Shown here: one piece after another, positions 24,903 through 33,895 of the stretch
Numbering within the stretch: position 1 is the first letter of the stretch
How the letters are laid out: each line of letters opens with the position of its first letter
NCBI GenBank assembly: GCA_020536535.1
Contig: JAHLWZ010000238.1
Span: forward strand, 1 to 46,358
DNA from: Pelomyxa schiedti
Lineage: Eukaryota > Evosea > Pelobiontida > Pelomyxidae
Reading direction: 5' to 3'
Length of the DNA stretch: 46,358 nucleotides
Notes under the pieces: model-generated
What the model was told of the DNA's origin: nothing
The model's database searches: none
Seen by the model: only the letters and a program-made list of their open reading frames with translations
Translations under genes and position numbers: made by a program

Positions 24903-25519
24903 TTGAAGTATCGAGTTTTATTGATTAGCAACTCGCATATTGCTTTATAACCCTTTTTTGTTGCAATATCAAGGGCAGTTTGACCTCTGAGCAACTTTTT
25001 GGTCTTGATATTGACATTGATTCCAGGAGCACCGAGCAACTTCTTTACAATGTCAGTCCTGCCCAGATCACACGCCACATGAAGAGGTGTTTTACCCTCA
25101 TGATCTCTTGATGTCGACACAGCATTCACATCCACGCGCGGGCACTCCAGCATCTCAGCAACAACATCTCTTTCATCACAAAGGCAAGCCACGTGAAGTG
25201 GCCAGTCCTTATTCACGTCCACTGCACTGTTCCTCACCAGTATCCTCACGATGTTAGGAAAACCACACCTACATGCTACACTCAGTGGTGTGTGGCCCAG
25301 GCTTGTGGTTGCGTTTGGGTCTATTGGAGGCTGTCGCGGCGGCGCCCCAACTTGCAGCAGTTGACTCACCAAGGCAGCGCGGTTGCTTTCAACAGCGACG
25401 TGCAACATGGTTTTGCCGTCGCTGGTGGAAGTGTTTATGTCCCATGGCGGTGGTGGAATAGAAGGCATGCGACCGACCGTGCATGCTCCAAACATCTCGG
25501 TAGATAGTGTCGTCTTCAT
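21645..25519 (-). CDS. Ankyrin - unknown domain - SAM - caspase-like (C14) protein
   Basis: A single gene of about 1,100 or more residues. The first exon (25519 to about 22870) encodes five or so ankyrin repeats (GKTMLHVAVE, GHTPLSVACR, DWPLHVAC, GKTPLHVACD, GQTALDIATK) and a Thr-Pro repeat. It continues with a roughly 330-residue segment I do not recognise (about 24650-23750), a Pro-Gln-Thr repeat, and a SAM domain (VCSWLGSVGADDDCLKRI). Spliced exons add a caspase fold: NEAYGQFSLKNTINDG, FYFAGHGRQLKGHNF with the catalytic His codon at 22360-22358, LDACRS with the Cys codon at 22196-22194, and a small-subunit-like end (IYPTSPG, GTSFSDIIDDTM, SNGDQSPTLS) stopping at 21645. Both catalytic residues are present, so peptidase activity is plausible. 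SAM and ankyrin parts suggest oligomerisation and partner binding. The exon carrying IYPTSPG is the least certain part. Confidence 0.82.
23110..23490. repeat. Hexanucleotide (GCGGTT/GCGTTT/GCAGTT) tract coding Pro-Gln repeats
   Basis: About 380 bp of near-perfect 6-nt units, including higher-order units such as gcgtttgcggttgcagttgcggtt repeated four times (about 23310-23420). On the coding minus strand they read QPQTQPQLQPQ and variants, forming a flexible linker before the SAM domain. All units are multiples of 6, so length changes keep frame. Confidence 0.9.
24700..24900. repeat. Hexanucleotide tracts coding Ala-Ser and Thr-Pro repeats
   Basis: Three adjacent blocks: (gatgct)n at about 24712-24746, (ggtgtt)n at about 24812-24870, and (ggtgtc)n at about 24868-24900. 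On the minus strand they encode (SA)n and (TP)n between the ankyrin repeats and the unknown domain of the caspase-like protein. Confidence 0.9.
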
Positions 25520-26040
25520 TCAACGCCCTCCACCTTTTTTCAGAAAAAATTGTTTTTTGCAATCGATTTTTCTGGCTCCAAGCCACACTCCTGACCTCGC
25601 CTGAGCACCATGCCTTCCCAAGGGGAGAGGGGACAAGCAGGGGACCGGCCACCCCTTCCCACCTCACTTCTCGGCACCCCTCCCGTCCAAGCCTTTTCTT
25701 TTTTTTGTTGCCCCCACACCCCCCAGCTTGTTTTTCTTCCTCCACCCACCTCATTTTTTTTCCTCCCCACCCCCAGCTGTTTTTTTTTTTTTTTTGCCCC
25801 ACAAGCAGCCCCCACTTTTTTTTTTGTTTTTTTTGTTTTGGCTACCTCACGTTGCTCCTTGTGTTTCTGTCGAGCACCTTCTAGTGATTTTCTTCTTGGT
25901 TGTGTTGTGCGCAGGTAGGTTTTTGGTGGACGGGATGACTTTAACCTTTCTCTTCCTATATCCCATTTGTTGTTGCACCGACTCGCCGCACAGCCAACGG
26001 CACCACCGGTGACATACCACCTGCCCTTCAAATTCGTTTT
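25520..26040. other. Pyrimidine-rich region without a clear gene
   Basis: The upstream flank of the caspase-like gene. From 25690 to 25850 the plus strand is almost entirely C and T, with T-runs of 9-16. Open frames on both strands here are low-complexity (Lys/Gly-rich on minus, Phe/Pro-rich on plus) and have no family resemblance. It may hold the promoter of the caspase-like gene and possibly a 3' exon of the small minus-strand ORF at 26316. Confidence 0.5.
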
Positions 26041-26316
26041 TTAGACTGAAAAAGCCTGGGCACGAAACCAGCATAACCGGTTTTTTTTTTCGTTGAGGAT
26101 GGAAGAAGAGACCGGATTCAGATAGTACAACCAATAGTAAGCTCCTTCGACAACACGTTGGGCCTTTGGTCCGAACAGAGGCCTCCCAGCTCTAAAACCC
26201 TGCACACAAGTTTCGGGAAAAAATTGTTTTATCAGATTCGCCCCAAATTGGCGTTCTGTCTCACCCCTTCCTCTTTTTTCCACAAAAGCGAATTTTTGGG
26301 TCATGGCGGAACCCAT
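26041..26316 (-). CDS. Hypothetical small protein
   Basis: Minus-strand frame from ATG 26316 (MGSAMTQKFAFVEKRGRG) of about 80-90 residues, including GRPLFGPKAQRVVEGAYYW and LYYLNP. The composition looks like a real basic/aromatic protein rather than repeat shadow, but I recognise no family. The frame may splice near 26079 (gttatgctgg) into sequence further left, so the C-terminus given here may be intronic. It lies between the WW-protein stop and the caspase-like start. Confidence 0.3.
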   Translation of the reverse strand: MGSAMTQKFAFVEKRGRGETERQFGANLIKQFFPETCVQGFRAGRPLFGPKAQRVVEGAYYWLYYLNPVSSSILNEKKNRLCWFRAQAFSV

Positions 26317-26428
26317 ACCGCGGATCCTGAGCGACGATAACGAAAATGACAGCGTTCTGGTCTGTTATTTATTCGAAATAACCAAATGGAAGAAAAAAAC
26401 CGTGTGCACAACATAGTTAGCATTTTTT

Positions 26429-28124
26429 TTACACTCTTCGCAATAGACCAGGAGGGAGAGACATACGGCTCCCACGGGTGTAAGCCGCGGGTAGAGATGC
26501 AAAAGCAAGGTGAGGAGGAAGGTTGGCAATGTCAAGCTCAGAGAGTTGTGAGTTTGTGCTTGTACTTGTGCTTGGTGAGCTTGATGTTGGTGATGTGGCG
26601 AATACTGGTGCAGTTGCCTGTGAAAGTGTTGATGTGGGTGTCCCGGGACTCCGGGATGTGCTGGAGCGGGATGGTGAGGAGCCGGTGTGGTGTGAGGAAT
26701 GGCTTGATGAGTGGTGTGAAGATTCTTCGGGAAGTGGTGGTGATGGTGCGGCCTTGTCCCGGTCTTTGCTGTCTTTTTCCTTTTCCTTTTCTTTGTCTTT
26801 GTCTTTGTTTTTCTTTGATCTACTGAATAGGGAGAACTTGTGGTGTGACTTTTTGGGTGAGACCTCCGGTGCTGAGGAATGTGGAGTTAGTTGGATTGGA
26901 GTTGTAGGTGGTTGGCCTTTGGAAGATCCTGACGACAGAGACCTGTTACGGGTGTGTGATGGAGGTGAATCTGGCTCGAGCAGTGTCTGATTTTCTGGTG
27001 TTGTTGGTGTGGATGGAGTGGATGTTGTGGTCCCTGAGGTATTTGGGGATCCTGGAACCAACAGACGAGCTGTAATCGGTATTACCCCTGTTCCCGGTAT
27101 TACACCTGGCCCCGCGTGCACTGATACTGAGGCGGATCGTCTGGAATAGGAGGGTGACGCAGATGGTAAGACAATGGTTGGTGATTGTACCGCCGGTGGT
27201 ATAATCATTGGAGGTGCTGATATATTTGATGGTGTTGCGTGGGTTGGTGTGGATGGTTGTGTGGTAGGGTGTGATTGGTTCTCAGGCTTACTTCTTCTCA
27301 CTTCTTTAGTGGTACGGTTGTGGTAATATACTTTTCCAAATGCATCTTGACACTCTCTCCAGTCTGGCCCAACAGCTGGGGTTGATGTAGGTCGCTGTTG
27401 AAGTAATTAAATATGCTAAGCTGAAAGTGCAGTATGGTCACAGGGAACTTACTGTGAAACCTGGACGTCCCCATTGTGACTTGGATTTAGAGCTGTTTAC
27501 AAAATACAACTTTCCTGAAATGGGATCCACTTTTTGTTCCCAACCAGTAGGAAGTGGCGGGGGCTGAGAGAAATTAAATAAATAAAAAATGAACAAAAAA
27601 TCGCAAAGATAGCAACAAACAGTGTGGCACATACCACATCGCTGGGGCTCGGCCATATCCACTGAGTGAACCTCAGCTCCTTGTTTGCGTAGTACTTTCT
27701 CGATGTAGCAGGGTCAATTTTCTCCGCCCATCCCGAAGGCAGTGCAGCAATGACATAGCCACCAGGGCTCGGCGCCACTTCGTGCTTTGGCTGAGCATTA
27801 TCCAGCAAAGACGAAGACGAAGAGGACGAAGGAGAGCAGGCGGTTATTGCCTTGGGCCCGCCGCTGGCGGAGACATGGTCAACGGTGGGAGTCGGAGTAG
27901 TAGGCAGTGGCGGGGGTGGAATGGACGTGAAAAAAGGGTCGTCGGAAAGAACATCAGGGGGGGCGATGTCGAGACCAATATCAATGTCAATAGGAATTTG
28001 CTGTGTACCTTTGCAAAAGGGAAAAAAAAGGGGGAAAAAAAAATACACAAAAACGCCACAGTCAGTGTTGAAATACAAGTGAAAGCGAGGGAAAAAAAAA
28101 AAGAAAGAAACCTGACGCCGACAT
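26429..28124 (-). CDS. WW-domain protein with Ser/Pro-rich tail
   Basis: The first exon is only 13 nt (28124-28112, ATGTCGGCGTCAG) and is joined across a T-rich intron to TQQIPIDIDIGLDIAPP. There are three WW modules. WW1 is LPSGWAEKIDPATSRKYYAN...QWIWP (about 27750-27660). WW2 is LPTGWEQKVDPISGKLYFVN...SQWGRP (about 27560-27460). WW3 is PDWRECQDAFGKVYYHNRTTKE (about 27380-27300), in which the second Trp is missing. The last exon (27301-26429) is a Ser/Thr/Pro-rich tail with a Lys/Asp/Glu block (KKNKDKDKEKEKEKD). WW domains bind proline motifs such as PPxY. Two intact modules suggest an adaptor, but the pathway is not evident. Confidence 0.75.
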
Positions 28125-28435
28125 GTCGACGAGCGGACAGCTTTACGCACTTTTTTAATTTTCTTTTCTTTTTTTTTTTTTTTGTTCTCTTTTCGTTGGA
28201 AACACCAGGGAGAAAAAAGTTGAACTCTGGGATGGATCTTCTTAATTGAAACGGGAGTTACGCGATCTGATCACTGTGTGATATTCATGAGACGCTGGGT
28301 GATGCCCCCAATTGGGCCCTCAGCTTCCCCATGACCACTAGATGTCGATGACAAGAAGTGGCAGCTCAATTCCCCGGAATCCATTCAAATTTGAAGAAAA
28401 ACCAAAGAAATTTGTTTGTGTCGGCGGAGGCTGAG

Positions 28436-28879
28436 ATGGGTCAGTCGTGTATCAAATGCGTACAGAGTTGCGGATTGTGTCTGCATGCACCTGTTGTATT
28501 GAACGATCAAGTACACCCCCGTGCTTTTTTTTTTTCTTTCCCCTATTGTTGTGTTGAGTCTAGTCGCTACTCAACCCCCTTTTTTTTTCCCCTACATAAC
28601 AAGGATGACTATTGGAAACCAAGTAAACAATTAGCTGCGGAAATGGAAGCAGTTGGCGTTGATTTAACTGAGCACCCTGCCCCTGTACCAGGTTTTTTTC
28701 GCGCCGTCCTTTTTCTTAGCTTCATAACCTATTGAAATTAATCGGGAGCAGCAAAGCCCGCTGACTCTGAGTTTGCCTCCGCCACACTCACTGTTAGTCC
28801 GGCAATACCAATAGAACATACTGAGGGTGATCCCGTTGGCTCACCAAAGAAAGTCAAAATTACATTCAGCAAGCAGTGA
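28436..28879 (+). CDS. Small Cys-rich N-terminus protein, unknown function
   Basis: Three exons (28436-28510, 28604-28691, 28752-28879) join in frame to give 96 residues. It begins MGQSCIKCVQSCGLCLHAP: Gly2 followed by five cysteines within 15 residues. The rest is polar (DDYWKPSKQLAAEMEAVGV, then acidic and Ser/Pro-rich, ending KVKITFSKQ). The Gly2/Cys pattern resembles lipid-anchored proteins (N-myristoylation plus palmitoylation), although position 6 is Ile rather than Ser/Thr. Membrane tethering is inference. I do not recognise a family. Confidence 0.55.
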
Positions 28880-29036
28880 TATACATGACTTAATACTCAC
28901 TCGCACGCACTTGTACATTTGAGGCACAACAAATTTTTGCATTTTTGCACCTCCCAGTTTCCTTTGCTACAGCTCTAGTAACGTCTTCAAACAGTGACTA
29001 TTTACTCCCGTTTTCTTATCTTTGGATTGACAAGTG

Positions 29037-29970
29037 CTACCTTCTTTTCCCACAGCTTGTTGCTGTTGTTGAAGTGCAATTGGTTTGCTGACCAGGCAAG
29101 TCCATGTGCTGTTGTGGGATCACATTGCCAGAATTGCATGATGGCACAGGGGCTGGTGGGCCAATAAGCTCATAGGAAGTTTGCCACTCTGTTTGTAGGT
29201 GTGCATTTTTCGCAATGTGGTGCTCAGACCAGCCCTCCTTGAGTGACCAAGCCCTGAAGTCCTCTGCTGTGCGGAGGTTGAGCCTCTCTGCTCCAAGAAT
29301 CCTAATGTTGACCTCTTGCACGCGAGGATTTGCACTGTTGTACAGTGTGACTATGTCCCCTGGCTCGCCGAGAGGGAAAGACCTCGTTGTTGCAAATCTC
29401 TTGCCGTATCTTATCTGTGTTATTGTTGGTCATTTATGTTGTTTGTTGTTATTGTATTGTTGAACAAGGGCCTCACACTTTCCCTGCTATTTAGCATCCA
29501 TAGTAGAACAAATATTTGAAAGGGTGAGAGCGATTACGTACCAAGTCGAGAGTGTAAACGCCGTTCGGGAAAATCAACCTCAGGTCCTCCCGTAGATCAC
29601 CGACGTTCATGAAGAAATCCATCTTCTGCCTCCTTATGGGACGACCATACGTAGACGACGATACACTCGTGGTCTTGTTCGCCGAACGGCCCCGCCCTTT
29701 CCCGCTGCGTTGCTGCTGTTGCTGTTGAGGCTGAGGCTGAGGCTGTTGTTGACTGGGACTTTGGCGGTACTGCACCTGGTACGTAACCTTTGCTGTGGGG
29801 GTTGATGTGGCTGTGACCGCACATGTGGTGTTCTGAATGGGTGTTTGTGTGGTTGGTTGTGGTTGTGGTTGTGACTGCGCCTCTTGCTGGGTGGCTAGTC
29901 TCTGTTGCTGTTGTTGTACCCGTTGCTGGTGGCTGGCGGAGCCCCAGGCGCCTTGAACTCGGTTTTGCAT
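29037..29970 (-). CDS. Gln-rich protein with ASCH/PUA-like C-terminal domain
   Basis: Two exons (29970-29542 and 29414-29037) joined in frame by a 127-nt intron with donor gtacgt. The N-terminal half is Gln/Ser/Thr/Pro-rich (poly-Q and QPQPQP) with an Arg/Lys patch (SGKGRGRSANKT). The C-terminal half reads NGVYTLDLIRYGKRFATTR, LGEPGDIVTLYN, VQEVNIRILGAERLNL, EDFRAWSLKEGWS, LQTEWQTSYELIG. The GKRxATTR start, the central beta strands and the final W..xY segment resemble ASCH domains, RNA-binding relatives of PUA. The match is by pattern only, so another small beta-barrel is possible. The function is unknown; a role in RNA binding is inference. Confidence 0.5.
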
Positions 29971-30103
29971 TTCGTTTTGCGAAGGGTACTTTCCTTTGCT
30001 TTTTTGTTTCTCAGAGTTGCTTCCGGAAAACTCAAAACATCAGAAATATGTGGGTTCCTTCTCTGGAACAAGTTCACGAAAGTGATGTGTTCTATGACGA
30101 GAA

Positions 30104-31332
30104 TCAGGGTAGCACAAACCAGCGGAATATAATGAACAATGTGGCGGCAGTCCAGAAACATGCTGCCGTCGCGAAGAAGTACCCGTCGAGGTCTTCCCAC
30201 AGCTGGCCCAGGCATACTTCGGCAACAAGAATCATTTGCGTAAACAAGCCGAGCAGTATGTAGCGGTCAAAGCTGGTTACATAGCTCACCTAAAGGGATG
30301 TTAGGGTCCTTAAAAGCAGGTCGCAATTTCTAACCTTTGGGAGCTCTTGGGCAACGATTTGCTTGAATGTTACAGTTGTCAAGACAGACGTCCCCAGGAT
30401 AGCAAGTCGGGAAGAAATGTCTTCGACTGGTAAAATGGCGGCGGAAAATCCCAATAGGGTAAGTAAGAAGAGGGCAAGAACCACATTCCACATGTAATAG
30501 CCGCCTTTGCGTCTGAGAGGGATCATCACATTTATCTTTGGGTATTGCTTGCTGAGCGGCCGCAGTTCAGGTTGTTTCTGTGTGCATTTTTAGTTCAGTT
30601 GAAGGCAAACATGGCACAGTGCAATGTGTATTATCCTGAAAAGTTGAAGGTGCACTGACCTTTTCCCAAAATAGGGGTAAAACATCCCATGAAGAAAGTG
30701 TGACATATTCCTTATGAAGAGAAGGCACTTTGTGAAACTCCAGAGCCACCTTCGACAACCTGAGGTGCGAAGATACTGCTATCTTCAGGTACTGCGTGTC
30801 ACGAGGAAAGGTCTTGAAGTTCATAGGGCAACAAAGTTTTCCTTGGTATTGTACTCTGTGATAACGTAAAAAACATTTCCTGGCAGGATTTATCGCCACC
30901 TGTATTCTGCAACTCGCTTACCACGCTCAGTGGAATGCAATCCTGGGCACCACTGGGAATGTAAGAATGAAACACCGCTGAGAATAAACACTTACACGAA
31001 TGAGAGGTTCCTGAACCAGTGTGTGTTCCAACAGGTTCATTATTACAATTTTTGGGTCCATAACGGGTTGCTCTGCCAAAGATGAGGACACGTTGAAAAA
31101 AAGGCAACAGTGCCTGGCCCATCGTCTTCCAACCAAAACCCAGACAAGAAAAATACAGCACAGAACGTCTCGGAAACAGTGTCGATATCTGTCACATTGA
31201 AAACATCGCACTGTCGACGATACTGTAAGTGCACAGTACTGCCAACGCAATGCCGTTCGGCACCTTAACATACACTGTCGTCGATTCTTCGCCAGTTTCC
31301 TTGTCGTCCACTTCGTTAAACGGACCCTGCAT
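30104..31332 (-). CDS. Pentameric ligand-gated ion channel, Cys-less type
   Basis: The ATG at 31332 opens MQGPFNEVDDKETGEESTT. A 35-nt intron (gtatgt...ggcag) leads to TVHLQYRRQC, the first beta strand. Further motifs are FWLEDD, MNFKTFPRDTQYLKIAVSS (the loop that is C..FPFDxQxC in Cys-loop receptors, here without the second Cys) and LSSWDVL before the pore. The membrane part has YYMWNVVLALFLLTLLGFSA (TM1), SSRLAILGTSVLTTVTFKQI (TM2), VSYVTSFDRYILLGLFTQM (TM3) and a TM4 ending FRWFVLP. This order and spacing match prokaryotic GLIC/ELIC-type channels. The TM3-TM4 loop is very short, as in bacterial members. No signal peptide is evident. Ligand and ion selectivity cannot be read from the sequence. 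Exons in the extracellular part (31080-30700) are less certain. Confidence 0.8.
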
Positions 31333-31433
31333 TTCCCAACGGTTTTTTTTTTTTTTGAGAAGAAGATGTGAACGACATGTGAGCTACATGTTTGAAACTA
31401 CCTGCAGGGAACTTCAGTCCCTGTGAATTCACG

Positions 31434-33711
31434 ATGGCAGGAGTTCCCTGCCCAGACACTCCAAATCACAAATCTATAAAAATGTCCTCCCCAGGGAGGG
31501 GTCTCAGCACGGCATCTGGTTGTCCGGTAGTGGTGGATGGAGAGGCTACTGCATCACGCCGTCGTTGCAGGTCAAGCGGCAAATCGGCAGATCACGTGGA
31601 TTTGAGTTGCCCGGTGACGTTTTCTTCGACGCCACCACGGCCCTTGGAGGCGGAAATCGACGCGAAAATAGAGTCCTGGAAAAGGAAAAGAGAGGAACTG
31701 TCGAGAACTGGAGAAATCACTGGTTTCAACATCATAAAGCTGTCACTTAATGACGTTTTATTTTTCAGCGTGGTATGCTGCGAGCAGGCATATTGTACGA
31801 CTTTACCTCCAAAAAAATACAGTGGAAAATGTTCTTGCAGAACTAAAAAATGCACATGATACGTTATCCATGGTACAATAAAAACAACAAAGACAAATAG
31901 GATAATGTTCATTCAATTTAAAGTTCACATTACCAGGATAAGCGGTCTCCCAATCACTTGCTGTTCAAGGCCAAGACGGCACTCGTTAAGTTCTATTACA
32001 ACATTTCCTGTGCAAAACTCAAAATGTTGAACTCTTGTACTTTAGTATGCAGAATTGTGCCCTTGCATTACTAACTGCTTGTATGGGTCAGGATGCAATT
32101 GCTCTTAGTGGGCATTTAAAGGGTACCTACCTTTCCTCATTTACCTTATCAAACAAGCTCTTTTAGTTGCAAAAACGTTGCTAACTGAAGCTCTTGCGAT
32201 TGGAAAGAAGGCTTCTGTATCTGTTATCAAACTTCAAAAGTACACTCAACTTCTTGGCTCTATCTGCCGAGACCTTGGAGAGACAACTACGGCAGTGTCT
32301 CATTTTAAAATGGGTGTGTGTTCATTCCTTCTATTCCTTTCCTTATTTAATGCGTATGTTTAGCTTTGTCAATGAGTCCTGAGCAAGCACCGCTAAGCCT
32401 CACAGTGTGTACGGCACAATGCATGCTGCAGCTAGGGCGACTTGATGAAGTAGAATCGGTTTTGTCTCATGTTGTAATGCCTTCCCCTTTCCATCTCTAA
32501 CTTTATTCCAGGCCCTCTCTGCACCTGTGATTGAGGCTTCTCTTGATTGCATTAACTTATACAAGTTAAATTGTATACTGCACTTAAAGAAACAGCAAAT
32601 CAAGCTAGCCCTTTCAGATATTCAGGTGTGTCTCCTGTACTTTTTGGCCTCTTTTCATACTTTTTTCAGTCAGCACGTGATATGGCCATTTCAATTAAAA
32701 AAAAGAAATTTGCCGATAAGAAACTTGTTACTGTTATACAAAACGTTGCTGCTTTTGCCGGTTGATCCTTAAATCATTGTACTTCGAAATTTACTCCCAA
32801 AAAAAAAAAAATAAAACTAGAGAACCTCTCAAAAATTGATACTGACAGTACAGCCCGCTCCATCTCGAAATCATTAGACTCTGTTTCACACCTCAGTAAA
32901 GATGTGGTGTGCCTTGGAATCCCTCCTCCAAAGAAAAGAAGTTAAAATAATTCAGCGACTAGCATTGAGAGAAGTACTTGCCCACTTAATGTCAGGTTCA
33001 TCTAGTTTGGCAAGTAAATTTGCTGAATCTCTAGCTGCCGATTATGAGGCACAAGGAATGACAAGAGAAGCAGAGGAAGCATATGAAAGAGTACCACTAA
33101 AACTTTAGAAAAGAATAAATATTAATTGCACACAGGCTTGGAGGGATCACGGGTCTAAGTTGACCGCCGAGAGAAAGTGGGAGTTTTGTAGTAATTGGGC
33201 ATATGTTCTCTCTCGTATCGACCGTGCACTCTCCACAAATAAATATCAAGAAGCCTATGGCTATGCAATGGAGACTGGGCATAAAAACCTCATACAGCAA
33301 GCAAAAGAGAACCTTGCTGTCCAATTGGGTCATGCTCCACCTGACCTCGAGGCTGAGTATCGTCCTTTTTTCCCTTCTTGCAATCTTATTTTTATCCCAG
33401 GACTTCCCCAGAGGACTCTCACCAAGACTCTCACCCTTCTGTGCCAACAACATTAACTACTACCACTTGTGCATCCAAACAAGCGTCATCAGAGAGGAAA
33501 CGCAAGGTAATAAACATCCACTGCTTGCCCTTGTAAGACTTACATATGTACTCAGGTGGCAGCATTGGCACAGAAGAAAAGTGCAAAGCGGTCACGGGAA
33601 AACGCTGTGGATGGCTCTATCTTCGATTGTGATGGGGAACTCCTTCCCTGCTACACCGACACATTCGTTGTAAACGACTTGGGCTCAACCGGAGATATTA
33701 ACGATCTATGA
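31434..33711 (+). CDS. Helical-repeat (TPR-like) protein, unknown function
   Basis: About ten exons in continuous frame from ATG 31434 (MAGVPCPDTPNHKS) to TGA 33709-33711 (GDINDL). The N-terminus is disordered. It is followed by helical pairs such as NVELLYFSMQNCALALLTAC, AKTLLTEALAIGKKAS, KYTQLLGSICRDLGETTTA, IEASLDCINLYKLNCILHLK, AESLAADYEAQGMTREAEEA and LSTNKYQEAYGYAMETGHKN, which look like TPR or related alpha-solenoid repeats. The C-terminus is a basic linker (SSERKRK, QKKSAKRSR) that could be a nuclear localisation signal. I cannot assign a known family. Introns such as 32908-32950 (gtaaag...aaaag) are chosen because they preserve frame. A 101-bp intergenic gap separates it from the divergent channel gene. 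Confidence 0.6.
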
Positions 33712-33895
33712 GGGGAGAACCACCACTTCCAATCATGGCTATGCACTCTGTGAGGAACATTTCCGAAACACCATGTAACCAGTAACAAATTAAGATCATT
33801 GGGGAAATCTTCATTTTCACAAGGACATAAACCTCTTGACCTGTTCGTCCCCGTTTCCGGGTATTACCAAGTTGGCCCTGGAGTTCCTTGAAAAA

